From an uncultured Collinsella sp. (GTDB taxonomy: Bacteria > Actinomycetota > Coriobacteriia > Coriobacteriales > Coriobacteriaceae): a DNA stretch of 6,450 nt. A program made the translations under genes and the position numbers. The stretch lies in contig URJD01000108.1 in assembly GCA_900548075.1 (NCBI GenBank), positions 1 through 6,450 on the forward strand, read 5' to 3'. This document shows, in pieces, positions 1 to 4,647 of the stretch (positions are counted from its first letter, which is position 1; each line of letters begins with the position of its first letter). The notes beneath the pieces are model-generated. The model saw only the letters and a program-made list of their open reading frames with translations, had not been told where the DNA came from and made no database searches.

Positions 1-265
1 GATGGAGAAGGACACCCAGGGCCGCTACACCGGCCGCGTCCAGGGAGACGTCATTGCCGGCCCGCAGAAGTACGCCGCGGCCTCCGCGTGGTGCGACAAG
101 AACCTCGGCCAGGGAGCCTGGGAGCTCGCCTACGCCTACGGCGACCACCACAGCGACGTGGACCTGCTGTCCCGCGCCAAGGAGGCCTTTGCCGTCTGCC
201 CCGGCTCCACGCTGCGCCCCATTGCCAAGAAGCGTGGCTGGCAAATCCTGGACTGGGACGAATAG
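1..265 (+). CDS. HAD-IB family hydrolase (SerB-like phosphatase), C-terminal part only
   Basis: This is the last 87 or so residues of a HAD-superfamily phosphatase; the reading frame is open at the left window edge, so the Met at position 2 is probably internal. The visible half has the family's downstream motifs. A Lys at about residue 23 follows a G-R-Y-T-G-R stretch typical of the motif III region. Motif IV is G-D-H-H-S-D-V-D-L-L (residues 47-56), whose two Asp residues would bind Mg2+. The tail (C-P-G-S-T-L-R-P-I-A-K-K-R-G-W) is typical of HAD-IB enzymes related to phosphoserine phosphatase. The nucleophilic D-x-D motif lies upstream of the window, so the substrate cannot be judged; a small cytosolic phosphomonoester is the family norm. 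It ends 4 nt before the Rrf2 gene and probably shares its transcript. GC at third codon positions is very high. Confidence 0.85.
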   Translation, partial: MEKDTQGRYTGRVQGDVIAGPQKYAAASAWCDKNLGQGAWELAYAYGDHHSDVDLLSRAKEAFAVCPGSTLRPIAKKRGWQILDWDE

Positions 266-269
266 CCGC

Positions 270-782
270 ATGGAGATAGCCCGAAAGACGGACTACGCGC
301 TGCGCATGCTTGCAACGTTGGCCACGGACCCCGCGGGCGTGGTCTCCGTCCGCGAGGCTGCCCGCGCCAACGGCGTGCCCTACTCCTTTGCCCGCTCTAT
401 CCAGCATGACCTGGCCCTGGCCGGCATCGTGGAGAACAGCCGCGGAGCCAACGGGGGCATGCGCTTGGCCGTTGACCCGCGCGAGGTCACGCTCCTGCGC
501 CTGTTGGAGGCCGTCCAGGGCCCGCTCGCCCTCTGCGGCTGCGACGCCGCCGGTGCGGACGGCGGCCCCTGCGAGCGCCGCGGCGCCTGCGGCTTCAACC
601 CCATCTGGTGCAACGCCGAGGCCATGCTGCGCTCCTTCTTTGGCTCCGTCACGCTGTGGCAAGTGGTGGAGGAGGGCTGCGTCCCGCGGTTCACTGGTGG
701 CTTCGAGCTGCTCCGCCCGCAGGAGTGCGGCACCGTCCCGAGTGCCACCGGTGCCCCCGACGAGAAGGACTCCCATGCCTGA
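270..782 (+). CDS. Rrf2 family transcriptional regulator
   Basis: A 170-residue DNA-binding regulator of the Rrf2/IscR/NsrR family. The ATG at 270 is chosen because the protein then begins M-E-I-A-R-K-T-D-Y-A-L-R, the canonical Rrf2 N-terminus. A winged helix-turn-helix fills residues 1-70, with the recognition region near V-P-Y-S-F-A-R-S-I and a wing at R-G-A-N-G-G-M-R-L. The C-terminal half is unusually rich in cysteine: C89, C91, C101, C107, C114, C137 and C153. C101-x5-C107 matches the spacing of part of the IscR Fe-S ligand set, so an Fe-S cluster or thiol redox sensor is likely. The target is not shown by the sequence. The gene starts 4 nt after the HAD gene and overlaps the glycosylase start by 8 nt (ATGCCTGA), implying one translationally coupled operon. 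About 90 percent of codons end in G or C by eye count. Confidence 0.93.
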   Translation: MEIARKTDYALRMLATLATDPAGVVSVREAARANGVPYSFARSIQHDLALAGIVENSRGANGGMRLAVDPREVTLLRLLEAVQGPLALCGCDAAGADGGPCERRGACGFNPIWCNAEAMLRSFFGSVTLWQVVEEGCVPRFTGGFELLRPQECGTVPSATGAPDEKDSHA

Positions 783-1713
783 CGCCACTCCCACCGTGCC
801 CACATCCGAGGAGCTTCTCGCCTTCCGCGCCACCGTGAGGGAGCGCGGTCGCGAGCTCTACCGGGACCTGCCCTGGCGGCGCACGCGCGACCCATACGCC
901 ATCTGGATCTCTGAGGTCATGCTGCAGCAGACGCAGGTGCCGCGCGTGGAGACGCGCATGCCGGCGTGGCTCGATCGCTTTCCGACCGTGCAGGCGCTTG
1001 CCCAGGCCGCGCCTTCCGATGTCTTGGATGCGTGGCAGGGGATGGGCTATAATCGCCGCGCCTTGGCGCTTCACAGGGCTGCACAGTGCGTTGTAGAGGA
1101 CTGGGATGGGGAGTTTCCGCGCGAGACGCGTGACTTGGTCGCTCTGCCCGGCATTGGCCCGGCAACGGCGCAGGGCATCCGTTCGTTTGCATTCGATCTT
1201 CCGGGCGTGTATTTGGAGACCAATGTGCGCACGGTCTTTTTGCATCATTTCTTTCCCGATGTGCCGGCCGTTCCCGATCGCGAACTGGTGCCGCTGATCC
1301 AAGCTGCCTGTCCGGCGGCCCCCGGTGCGGCGGCGGACGAGATCGCGCCCTTTGCCGCGCCTCAAGACGATGCCGACACGCCGCGCGCGTGGTATTACGC
1401 ATTGCTGGATTACGGCGCGTATCTTAAAAAGACACTGCCCAATCCGTCCAGGCGGTCGGCGGGCTATAGTCGTCAGTCCAAGTTTGAGGGCTCGCGCCGC
1501 CAAAAGCGCGCGCATATCGTGCGTATGTTGTTGGCAGCGCGCGATGGGCAGCCGGCGGGGATTACGCTTGCTGATGCCGTGGTGGGCGTTAACGAGATGG
1601 AAGCGGCAGCCGGTCGCGGGCCGGTCGAGTGCGACTTGATCGCGGGCATTCTAGCTGACCTGGAGCGCGAGGGCTTTTGCCGAGCCGAGGACGATCGTTG
1701 GTTGAGTGTGTAG
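775..1713 (+). CDS. MutY/Nth-type HhH-GPD DNA glycosylase, clusterless variant
   Basis: A 312-residue base-excision repair protein. MutY enzymes remove adenine mispaired with 8-oxoguanine. MutY hallmarks are visible: L-P-W-R (32-35), then W-I-S-E-V-M-L-Q-Q-T-Q-V (44-55) with the catalytic-type E47, G-Y-N-R-R (91-95), and the helix-hairpin-helix L-P-G-I-G-P-A-T-A (124-132). Two departures stand out. The position equivalent to the catalytic Asp (D138 in E. coli) reads L-E-T-N-V, giving E148. Where the C-x6-C-x2-C-x5-C cluster loop should follow A-L-L-D-Y-G-A (209-215) there is no cysteine at all. A K-F-E-G-S-R-R-Q motif (236-243) precedes a tail of about 70 residues that looks like a winged helix rather than the MutY NUDIX-like 8-oxoG domain. 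The ATG at 775 overlaps the Rrf2 stop; upstream in-frame sequence is only a shadow of Rrf2. Codon use shifts near codon 66. Glycosylase family membership is sure, substrate is not. Confidence 0.88.
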   Translation: MPDATPTVPTSEELLAFRATVRERGRELYRDLPWRRTRDPYAIWISEVMLQQTQVPRVETRMPAWLDRFPTVQALAQAAPSDVLDAWQGMGYNRRALALHRAAQCVVEDWDGEFPRETRDLVALPGIGPATAQGIRSFAFDLPGVYLETNVRTVFLHHFFPDVPAVPDRELVPLIQAACPAAPGAAADEIAPFAAPQDDADTPRAWYYALLDYGAYLKKTLPNPSRRSAGYSRQSKFEGSRRQKRAHIVRMLLAARDGQPAGITLADAVVGVNEMEAAAGRGPVECDLIAGILADLEREGFCRAEDDRWLSV

Positions 1714-1827
1714 CCCGCTCAAATCTGAAGAACGGGATTGTAAGGTTTAAATTCGCGGCTTGAGGGCATCCTAAAGACAAGGTCGCTCAAAGCTTATGGG
1801 CGGCACGTGTTGAAGGGAAGTACACCT
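1714..1827 (+). promoter_or_regulatory. Intergenic region upstream of rubrerythrin with short dyads
   Basis: This 114-nt gap separates the glycosylase from rubrerythrin and should hold the rubrerythrin promoter. No clear -35/-10 pair could be read. CGCTCAAA occurs twice (1716-1723 and 1784-1791), and each copy contains a CTCAA that mirrors an upstream TTGAG (1702-1706 and 1760-1764), with gaps of 11 and 21 bp. An imperfect stem with CCCG and CGGG at its base (1714-1736) follows the glycosylase stop, but no T-run follows, so termination there is doubtful. The rubrerythrin ribosome binding site is AAGGGAAG, seven bases before the ATG. Regulation by the neighbouring Rrf2 protein is possible but unproven. 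Confidence 0.35.
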
Positions 1828-2367
1828 ATGGATTTTGAGAACTCTCAGACCAAGAAGAACCTCGAGACTGCTTTTGCCGGTGAGTCCCAGGCACACACCA
1901 AGTATCGCTACTATGCATCCAAGGCCAAAAAGGACGGCTACGTTCAGATCTCGAATATCTTTGCCGAGACCGCAGGCAACGAGTCCGAGCATGCCAAGCT
2001 GTGGTTTAAGTACCTGCACGACGGTGCCGTTCCGGGCACTCTGGACAACCTGCGTGATGCCGCGGCAGGCGAGAACTACGAGTGGACCACGATGTACGAC
2101 GAGTTCGCCAAGACCGCCGAGGAAGAGGGCTTTGTCGAGATCGCCGAGAAGTTCCGTGGTGTCGCCGCCGTCGAGAAGGCCCACGAGGAGCGCTACAACA
2201 AACTCGTCGAGCGCATCGAGTCGGGCGAGGTGTTTGAGCGTGAGGGCGTGAAGGTCTGGAAGTGCCTGAACTGCGGGCACCTGCACGTTGGTGCCGAGGC
2301 GCCTGAGGTGTGCCCGGTGTGTAACCACCCGAAGGCGTACTTTGAGGAGCAGGTGGTGAACTACTAG
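1828..2367 (+). CDS. rbr: Rubrerythrin (non-haem diiron peroxidase)
   Basis: A 179-residue rubrerythrin, which reduces hydrogen peroxide to water in the cytosol of anaerobes using electrons passed through its own rubredoxin domain. The four-helix ferritin-like domain (residues 1-130) carries the expected diiron ligands: E19 in A-G-E-S-Q-A, E52 and H55 in N-E-S-E-H, E82 and E85 in G-E-N-Y-E-W-T-T-M-Y, and E116 and H119 in V-E-K-A-H-E. The C-terminal rubredoxin domain has C146-x2-C149 and C162-x2-C165 for a single iron. Length and domain order are those of classical rubrerythrin, with nothing missing. The ATG at 1828 is preferred over an in-frame GTG at 1807 because AAGGGAAG sits seven bases upstream and the protein then starts M-D-F-E-N-S-Q-T-K-K, as family members do. 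It lies just downstream of an Rrf2 regulator and a MutY-like repair gene. Confidence 0.97.
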   Translation: MDFENSQTKKNLETAFAGESQAHTKYRYYASKAKKDGYVQISNIFAETAGNESEHAKLWFKYLHDGAVPGTLDNLRDAAAGENYEWTTMYDEFAKTAEEEGFVEIAEKFRGVAAVEKAHEERYNKLVERIESGEVFEREGVKVWKCLNCGHLHVGAEAPEVCPVCNHPKAYFEEQVVNY

Positions 2368-2386
2368 CGCTTGGCGCTGGCTGCTG

Positions 2387-2470
2387 CGGAGCGCAGGGCG
2401 GGGAAATACCTCTCGCTCACGGCTCCGCAGGGTCGCGCGAGGCAAAGATATTTCCCCGCCCTGCGCTCCG
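2387..2470. repeat. Large intergenic palindrome with 22-bp perfect arms
   Basis: Arms at 2387-2408 and 2449-2470 are perfect reverse complements over 22 bp. The left arm begins CGGAGCGCAGGGCGGGG and the right arm ends GCCCTGCGCTCCG. The 40-nt interior has a further nested stem, CTCGC (2412-2416) with GCGAG (2437-2441). A competing complement also exists: CTGCGGAGC (2384-2392) pairs with GCTCCGCAG (2422-2430), so two folds are possible. No T-run follows, so it is not a classical terminator; the T-tailed terminator is about 50 nt further on. It sits in the probable 3' untranslated region of rubrerythrin. It could be a REP/MITE-like repeat, an mRNA-stabilising hairpin or a protein-binding site; a single window cannot decide. 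A small hairpin, AGCGC-TTG-GCGCT (2366-2378), overlaps the rubrerythrin stop just upstream. Confidence 0.85.
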
Positions 2471-2520
2471 GCGTTGGGCCGTCGCGTGCTCGCTACTGAA
2501 AAGCTGATATTAAAGTTTGT

Positions 2521-2549
2521 GTGCCGCCCCTTTTGGGGCGGCACGTTTT
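2521..2549 (+). terminator. Rho-independent terminator, copy 1
   Basis: A 10-bp perfect GC-rich stem, GTGCCGCCCC (2521-2530) and GGGGCGGCAC (2535-2544), closes a TTTT loop and is followed by G then TTTT. It would end the rubrerythrin transcript. The same module, including the preceding AAGTTTG, recurs at 3281-3318. The reverse strand has no T-run after the stem, so it reads as a + strand terminator. Confidence 0.9.
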
Positions 2550-2637
2550 GTGTGGGGGCTGGTTGGGACGGCACCGTTCGTGGGTGGGGTACACTGAGTA
2601 GCGTTGGTTATTCGTTTCCTCTTGTGAGGTGTTGGTT
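2550..2637 (+). promoter_or_regulatory. Probable promoter and leader of the four-segment membrane protein gene
   Basis: Because a strong terminator precedes this gap, the next gene needs its own promoter. The best -10-like hexamer is TACACT (2590-2595). No good -35 lies at the right distance: TTGGGA at 2563-2568 is 21 bp away. The ribosome binding site is GTGAGGTG (2624-2631), six bases before the ATG at 2638. Confidence 0.3.
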
Positions 2638-3270
2638 ATGGGTAAGAAGTCTCGGGCTCGGGTTGCTACGGCGGGGACTCGCAAGGATCCTGGTCGTCGG
2701 GTTGCCGAGGGTAAAAAGGCCGATCGTGCTGAGAAGGACAAGAAAGTCGGCGTGCATGCTCATCCTGAGTGGGCGCCCCATTTGAATTCGGCTAGTGATG
2801 ATTTGACTGCCAAGCTGTTCACGATGGTCGAGGTCATCTTGGGTGTGGTGCCCGTGGTGGTCATTGGCCTGTTCCTGGCCTCTAAGGATGCCACGAGCGT
2901 GGATAAGCTCACCGGGGTCTTTTCGCAGGACCCCTCGATGGTGGTCACGTTTATTTCTGCGTGCTTGCAGCCGTTTGTGGCGTACATGCTGTATATGGTC
3001 TACCGCAAATACTGCGAGGGCGACGCTGGTTTTGTCGCCGGCAACCTGATCGGTCTTTTGTGCTCCGAGATCCTACTGCTCAATATCCCGGGCGTCATCG
3101 GTATGGGCATCTTGCTGTGGCGTGTTTGGCGCAACGTTGCCCCGCACTTTGAGAGCTGGTTGTTTGAGCGTCGCTTTGCGGGCGCCCTGGCTGACATTGC
3201 TGGCTCGCTCGTGATTCTAGCCTTGGCGTTTATATGCGCCACCGCCGCCCGAGGCCTTGCGGGCATGTAA
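2638..3270 (+). CDS. Membrane protein of unknown function, about four segments
   Basis: I do not recognise the family. The 210-residue product has a strongly basic, hydrophilic N-terminus (residues 1-37, many Lys and Arg), then hydrophobic stretches at about 61-81, 100-121, 131-160 (long enough for one tilted or two short segments) and 183-205. The first hydrophobic stretch starts well inside the protein, so this is not a cleaved signal peptide, and the basic tail would be expected on the cytosolic side. No catalytic motif or cysteine pair is apparent. Aromatic and basic residues cluster in the loop W-R-V-W-R-N-V-A-P-H-F-E-S-W (161-174). The ATG at 2638 follows GAGGTG by six bases; an in-frame GTG at 2629 lies inside that site and is less likely. 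The gene is monocistronic, isolated between two near-identical terminators. Confidence 0.8.
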   Translation: MGKKSRARVATAGTRKDPGRRVAEGKKADRAEKDKKVGVHAHPEWAPHLNSASDDLTAKLFTMVEVILGVVPVVVIGLFLASKDATSVDKLTGVFSQDPSMVVTFISACLQPFVAYMLYMVYRKYCEGDAGFVAGNLIGLLCSEILLLNIPGVIGMGILLWRVWRNVAPHFESWLFERRFAGALADIAGSLVILALAFICATAARGLAGM

Positions 3271-3280
3271 GGCTGATTAG

Positions 3281-3318
3281 AAGTTTGCGTGCCGCCCCTT
3301 TTGGGGCGGCACGTTTTT
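3281..3318 (+). terminator. Rho-independent terminator, copy 2
   Basis: An 11-bp perfect stem, CGTGCCGCCCC (3288-3298) and GGGGCGGCACG (3303-3313), has a TTTT loop and a TTTTT tail. It ends the transcript of the membrane protein whose stop is at 3270. It matches copy 1 (2521-2549) almost base for base, including the preceding AAGTTTG (3281-3287 here, 2513-2519 there). Confidence 0.92.
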
Positions 3319-3570
3319 GTATGGGTCCCTGTTTCCACATTTTTCGTCAAGCTTTTGGTTAGATTTTGGTCAGTTGGCGTAAGGGTGGAAGGCCAAAAGA
3401 TTGCTGGCGAAAAAAGCTCAGAGAAAGTGCTGGTAGGGGAGTTGTTGAGCTTTTCGACAGCTTTTGAGCAAAAGAAACTTTGTGGCTATTGCCGGCGATT
3501 GCGTTGTCGCGGTCATGGCGGTGCGGGATGCTGGTCGTAAGCGTCGAATGCTCCGATTTTGGAGGCCAGC
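3319..3570. other. Gene-free region with tandem and inverted short repeats
   Basis: No convincing gene fills this stretch. TTTTGGTYAG occurs twice in tandem (3353-3362 and 3364-3373) with an 11-bp period, about one helical turn. CTTTTGG (3352-3358) is complementary to CCAAAAG (3393-3399), and TTCCAC (3333-3338) to GTGGAA (3385-3390); these two pairs cross each other. CGAAAAAAGCTCA (3408-3420) is nearly complementary to TGAGCTTTTCG (3446-3456). A weak promoter-like pair, TTGAGC (3464-3469) and TATTGC (3487-3492) with a 17-bp gap, could drive the next gene. The ribosome binding site GGAGG (3561-3565) lies five bases before the next ATG. This is probably a promoter plus structured leader; a small RNA cannot be excluded. 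Confidence 0.4.
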
Positions 3571-3993
3571 ATGGATCTGTTTCTTGAGACTCCGCAGCAA
3601 CAGGCTGAGCGCATGCTGCGTCAGCAGCAACGACTCATGGAGATGCAAATGCAGGGGGCGGCAGCCCAGCCCCCTGCGCAAAACGTTACACCCGCGGTTT
3701 CGCCTGCGGGCGAATCGGCACCAGAGGCCTATTCCGTACAGCAAGAATCATATGCGCAGGAGCTCGCGTTCGACAAGCGTCGTGCGCGTCGTCGCCGCGT
3801 GGGCCAGCGCCTGCGCACATTGGCGATGATCGTGCTCATTCCGCTAGGACTTGCGGCGATTTTCTTGGTCTCGTATGCGCTCACCTGCATCCTCAACGGT
3901 GCTTCGCCCAGCGAAGTGCTCCAACATCTGTCAGCCCTCGGCCAGCGCCTAGGCGATGTCATAACAACAATCCGCGCCGGCTGGGAGAGTTAG
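3571..3993 (+). CDS. Small single-pass membrane protein of unknown function
   Basis: I do not recognise the family. The 140-residue product starts with a Gln-rich, probably helical or coiled-coil stretch (residues 9-35, Q-Q-Q-A-E-R-M-L-R-Q-Q-Q-R-L-M-E-M), followed by a Pro/Ala/Ser linker (32-55). A very basic patch, K-R-R-A-R-R-R-R (69-76), sits just before one hydrophobic segment (about 84-106, L-A-M-I-V-L-I-P-L-G-L). The tail of about 30 residues is amphipathic. By the positive-inside rule the long N-terminal part should be cytosolic, a layout seen in anchors or scaffolds of cell-envelope proteins, but nothing here fixes a role. The ATG at 3571 follows GGAGG with five-base spacing, and the frame is open only slightly further upstream. 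It is probably transcribed alone; no terminator follows its stop. Confidence 0.7.
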   Translation: MDLFLETPQQQAERMLRQQQRLMEMQMQGAAAQPPAQNVTPAVSPAGESAPEAYSVQQESYAQELAFDKRRARRRRVGQRLRTLAMIVLIPLGLAAIFLVSYALTCILNGASPSEVLQHLSALGQRLGDVITTIRAGWES

Positions 3994-4075
3994 CGTTTGT
4001 CACATTAGGACTTCTAGGGTGTAGGGATTATCGCCACGAGCGGAATTCTTGCATCCTGTGGGTCCTGTCGTGCGA

Positions 4076-4110
4076 TTGAATAGTATTATTGAAGATGAAT
4101 AATAATAGGA
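4076..4110 (+). promoter_or_regulatory. AT-rich dyad and promoter-like sequence before the nucleotidyltransferase gene
   Basis: TAGTATTATT (4081-4090) and AATAATAATA (4098-4107) form an inverted repeat with nine of ten matching positions around a 7-bp centre, in sharp contrast to the GC-rich surroundings. Promoter-like hexamers overlap it: TTGAAT (4076-4081) and AATAAT (4098-4103) with a 16-bp gap, or TATTAT (4084-4089) as an alternative -10. The start codon at 4117 is preceded by AGGA (4107-4110). A dyad on top of a promoter is what one expects of an operator for an autoregulatory antitoxin, here possibly the helix-turn-helix protein encoded at 4644. This is inference from layout; no binding motif is known to me. 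Confidence 0.4.
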
Positions 4111-4116
4111 TTTGTT

Positions 4117-4647
4117 ATGTATAAGCAGGATTTAGAACAGACTCTTTTGGGCATTGACGAAGAGGCGGAGCTGGAAATAGGTCCAAGAGACGACAGGCCG
4201 AACGTTGTATTGGTGGGAGGAAGCGCCTTCATGCTAAACGATGTGACGAATCGTTCGGTTACACATGACATTGATGTGTTTGAGGCAGATAAGTGCCTCC
4301 GCGAGATCATAGCTCGATACCCCGAGGTGAATGGTATGGCGGTGGCATATTGTAATCAGATGCCGTTCAATTACGAAGATCGTTTGATTCCCTTGGATAT
4401 TGGGGCGCGTTTTATCAGGTACTTTACGCCATCCTTGGAGGACCTGGCGGTAATGAAGCTCTATGCCTACCGTCCGAACGACATCATCGACCTTCATAGT
4501 CAGGCATTCGTCGACCGACTTGATTGGGGGTTGCTCGAACGGCTTATATTCGACGAGGGAGAGGCGCTGGCGTCGTCGCCTTCGGAGCGGAGTTATCAAG
4601 AGATGGTCTGCGCATACAGGCAATACAAAAAGGAGGTGCTCGGTTGA
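4117..4647 (+). CDS. Nucleotidyltransferase-fold protein, DUF6036/AbiEii-like (putative toxin)
   Basis: A 176-residue protein with the minimal polymerase-beta-type nucleotidyltransferase signature: L-V-G-G-S-A-F-M-L (32-40), then T-H-D-I-D-V-F (49-55) with D51 and D53 as likely metal ligands. D94 in I-P-L-D-I-G is a candidate third carboxylate. A distal motif, S-L-E-D-L-A-V-M-K-L-Y-A-Y-R-P-N-D-I-I-D (106-125), resembles the K-L-x-A-x-R-x-K-D-x-x-D region of AbiEii/DUF6036 proteins. Members of this superfamily include toxins that transfer nucleotides to tRNA or protein, and abortive-infection proteins. The substrate here is unknown. The ATG at 4117 follows AGGA by six bases. The stop overlaps the TTG start of the helix-turn-helix gene (TTGA), so the two are made together. 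Base use is more AT-rich than in flanking genes, consistent with transfer. It might instead be a housekeeping nucleotidyltransferase, but the pairing argues against that. Confidence 0.75.
   Translation: MYKQDLEQTLLGIDEEAELEIGPRDDRPNVVLVGGSAFMLNDVTNRSVTHDIDVFEADKCLREIIARYPEVNGMAVAYCNQMPFNYEDRLIPLDIGARFIRYFTPSLEDLAVMKLYAYRPNDIIDLHSQAFVDRLDWGLLERLIFDEGEALASSPSERSYQEMVCAYRQYKKEVLG
4631..4638 (+). promoter_or_regulatory. Strong ribosome binding site deciding a TTG start
   Basis: AGGAGGTG is a near-perfect Shine-Dalgarno sequence inside the 3' end of the nucleotidyltransferase gene, five bases before TTG at 4644. No ATG or GTG in that frame is better placed, so it fixes the start of the helix-turn-helix gene. 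It is the strongest such site I see in the window. Confidence 0.85.

Noticed and set aside
310..774. In-frame upstream extension of the glycosylase
   Set aside because: It translates the Rrf2 gene in the wrong frame into Arg/Pro/Ala-rich sequence; the MutY homology starts after the ATG at 775.
51..833. Long open frame on the minus strand across the HAD, Rrf2 and glycosylase genes
   Set aside because: Its residues are Gly/Ala/Arg-rich with no domain, and it is antisense to genes with clear family motifs; a by-product of high GC3.
691..1515. Minus-strand open frame opposite the glycosylase
   Set aside because: No recognisable domain and fully antisense to conserved MutY motifs.
1714..1745. 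Possible terminator after the glycosylase (CCCG/CGGG stem)
   Set aside because: The stem has a mismatch, the loop is nine bases and there is no T-run.
1807..1827. GTG start for rubrerythrin at 1807
   Set aside because: It would place the AAGGGAAG ribosome binding site inside the coding region and add seven residues not typical of rubrerythrins.
1771..2574. 267-codon minus-strand open frame covering rubrerythrin
   Set aside because: Antisense to a complete rubrerythrin and runs through the palindrome and terminator; no family resemblance.
3464..3829. 121-codon + strand frame overlapping the 140-residue membrane protein
   Set aside because: Most of it is an Arg/Ser/Cys-rich shadow of the better supported frame, which has GGAGG and a membrane segment; the first 30 codons alone are too little to call.
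4046..4075. Imperfect tandem CCTGTGG/CCTGTCG upstream of the nucleotidyltransferase gene
   Set aside because: Only two short copies; not enough for a repeat array or site call.
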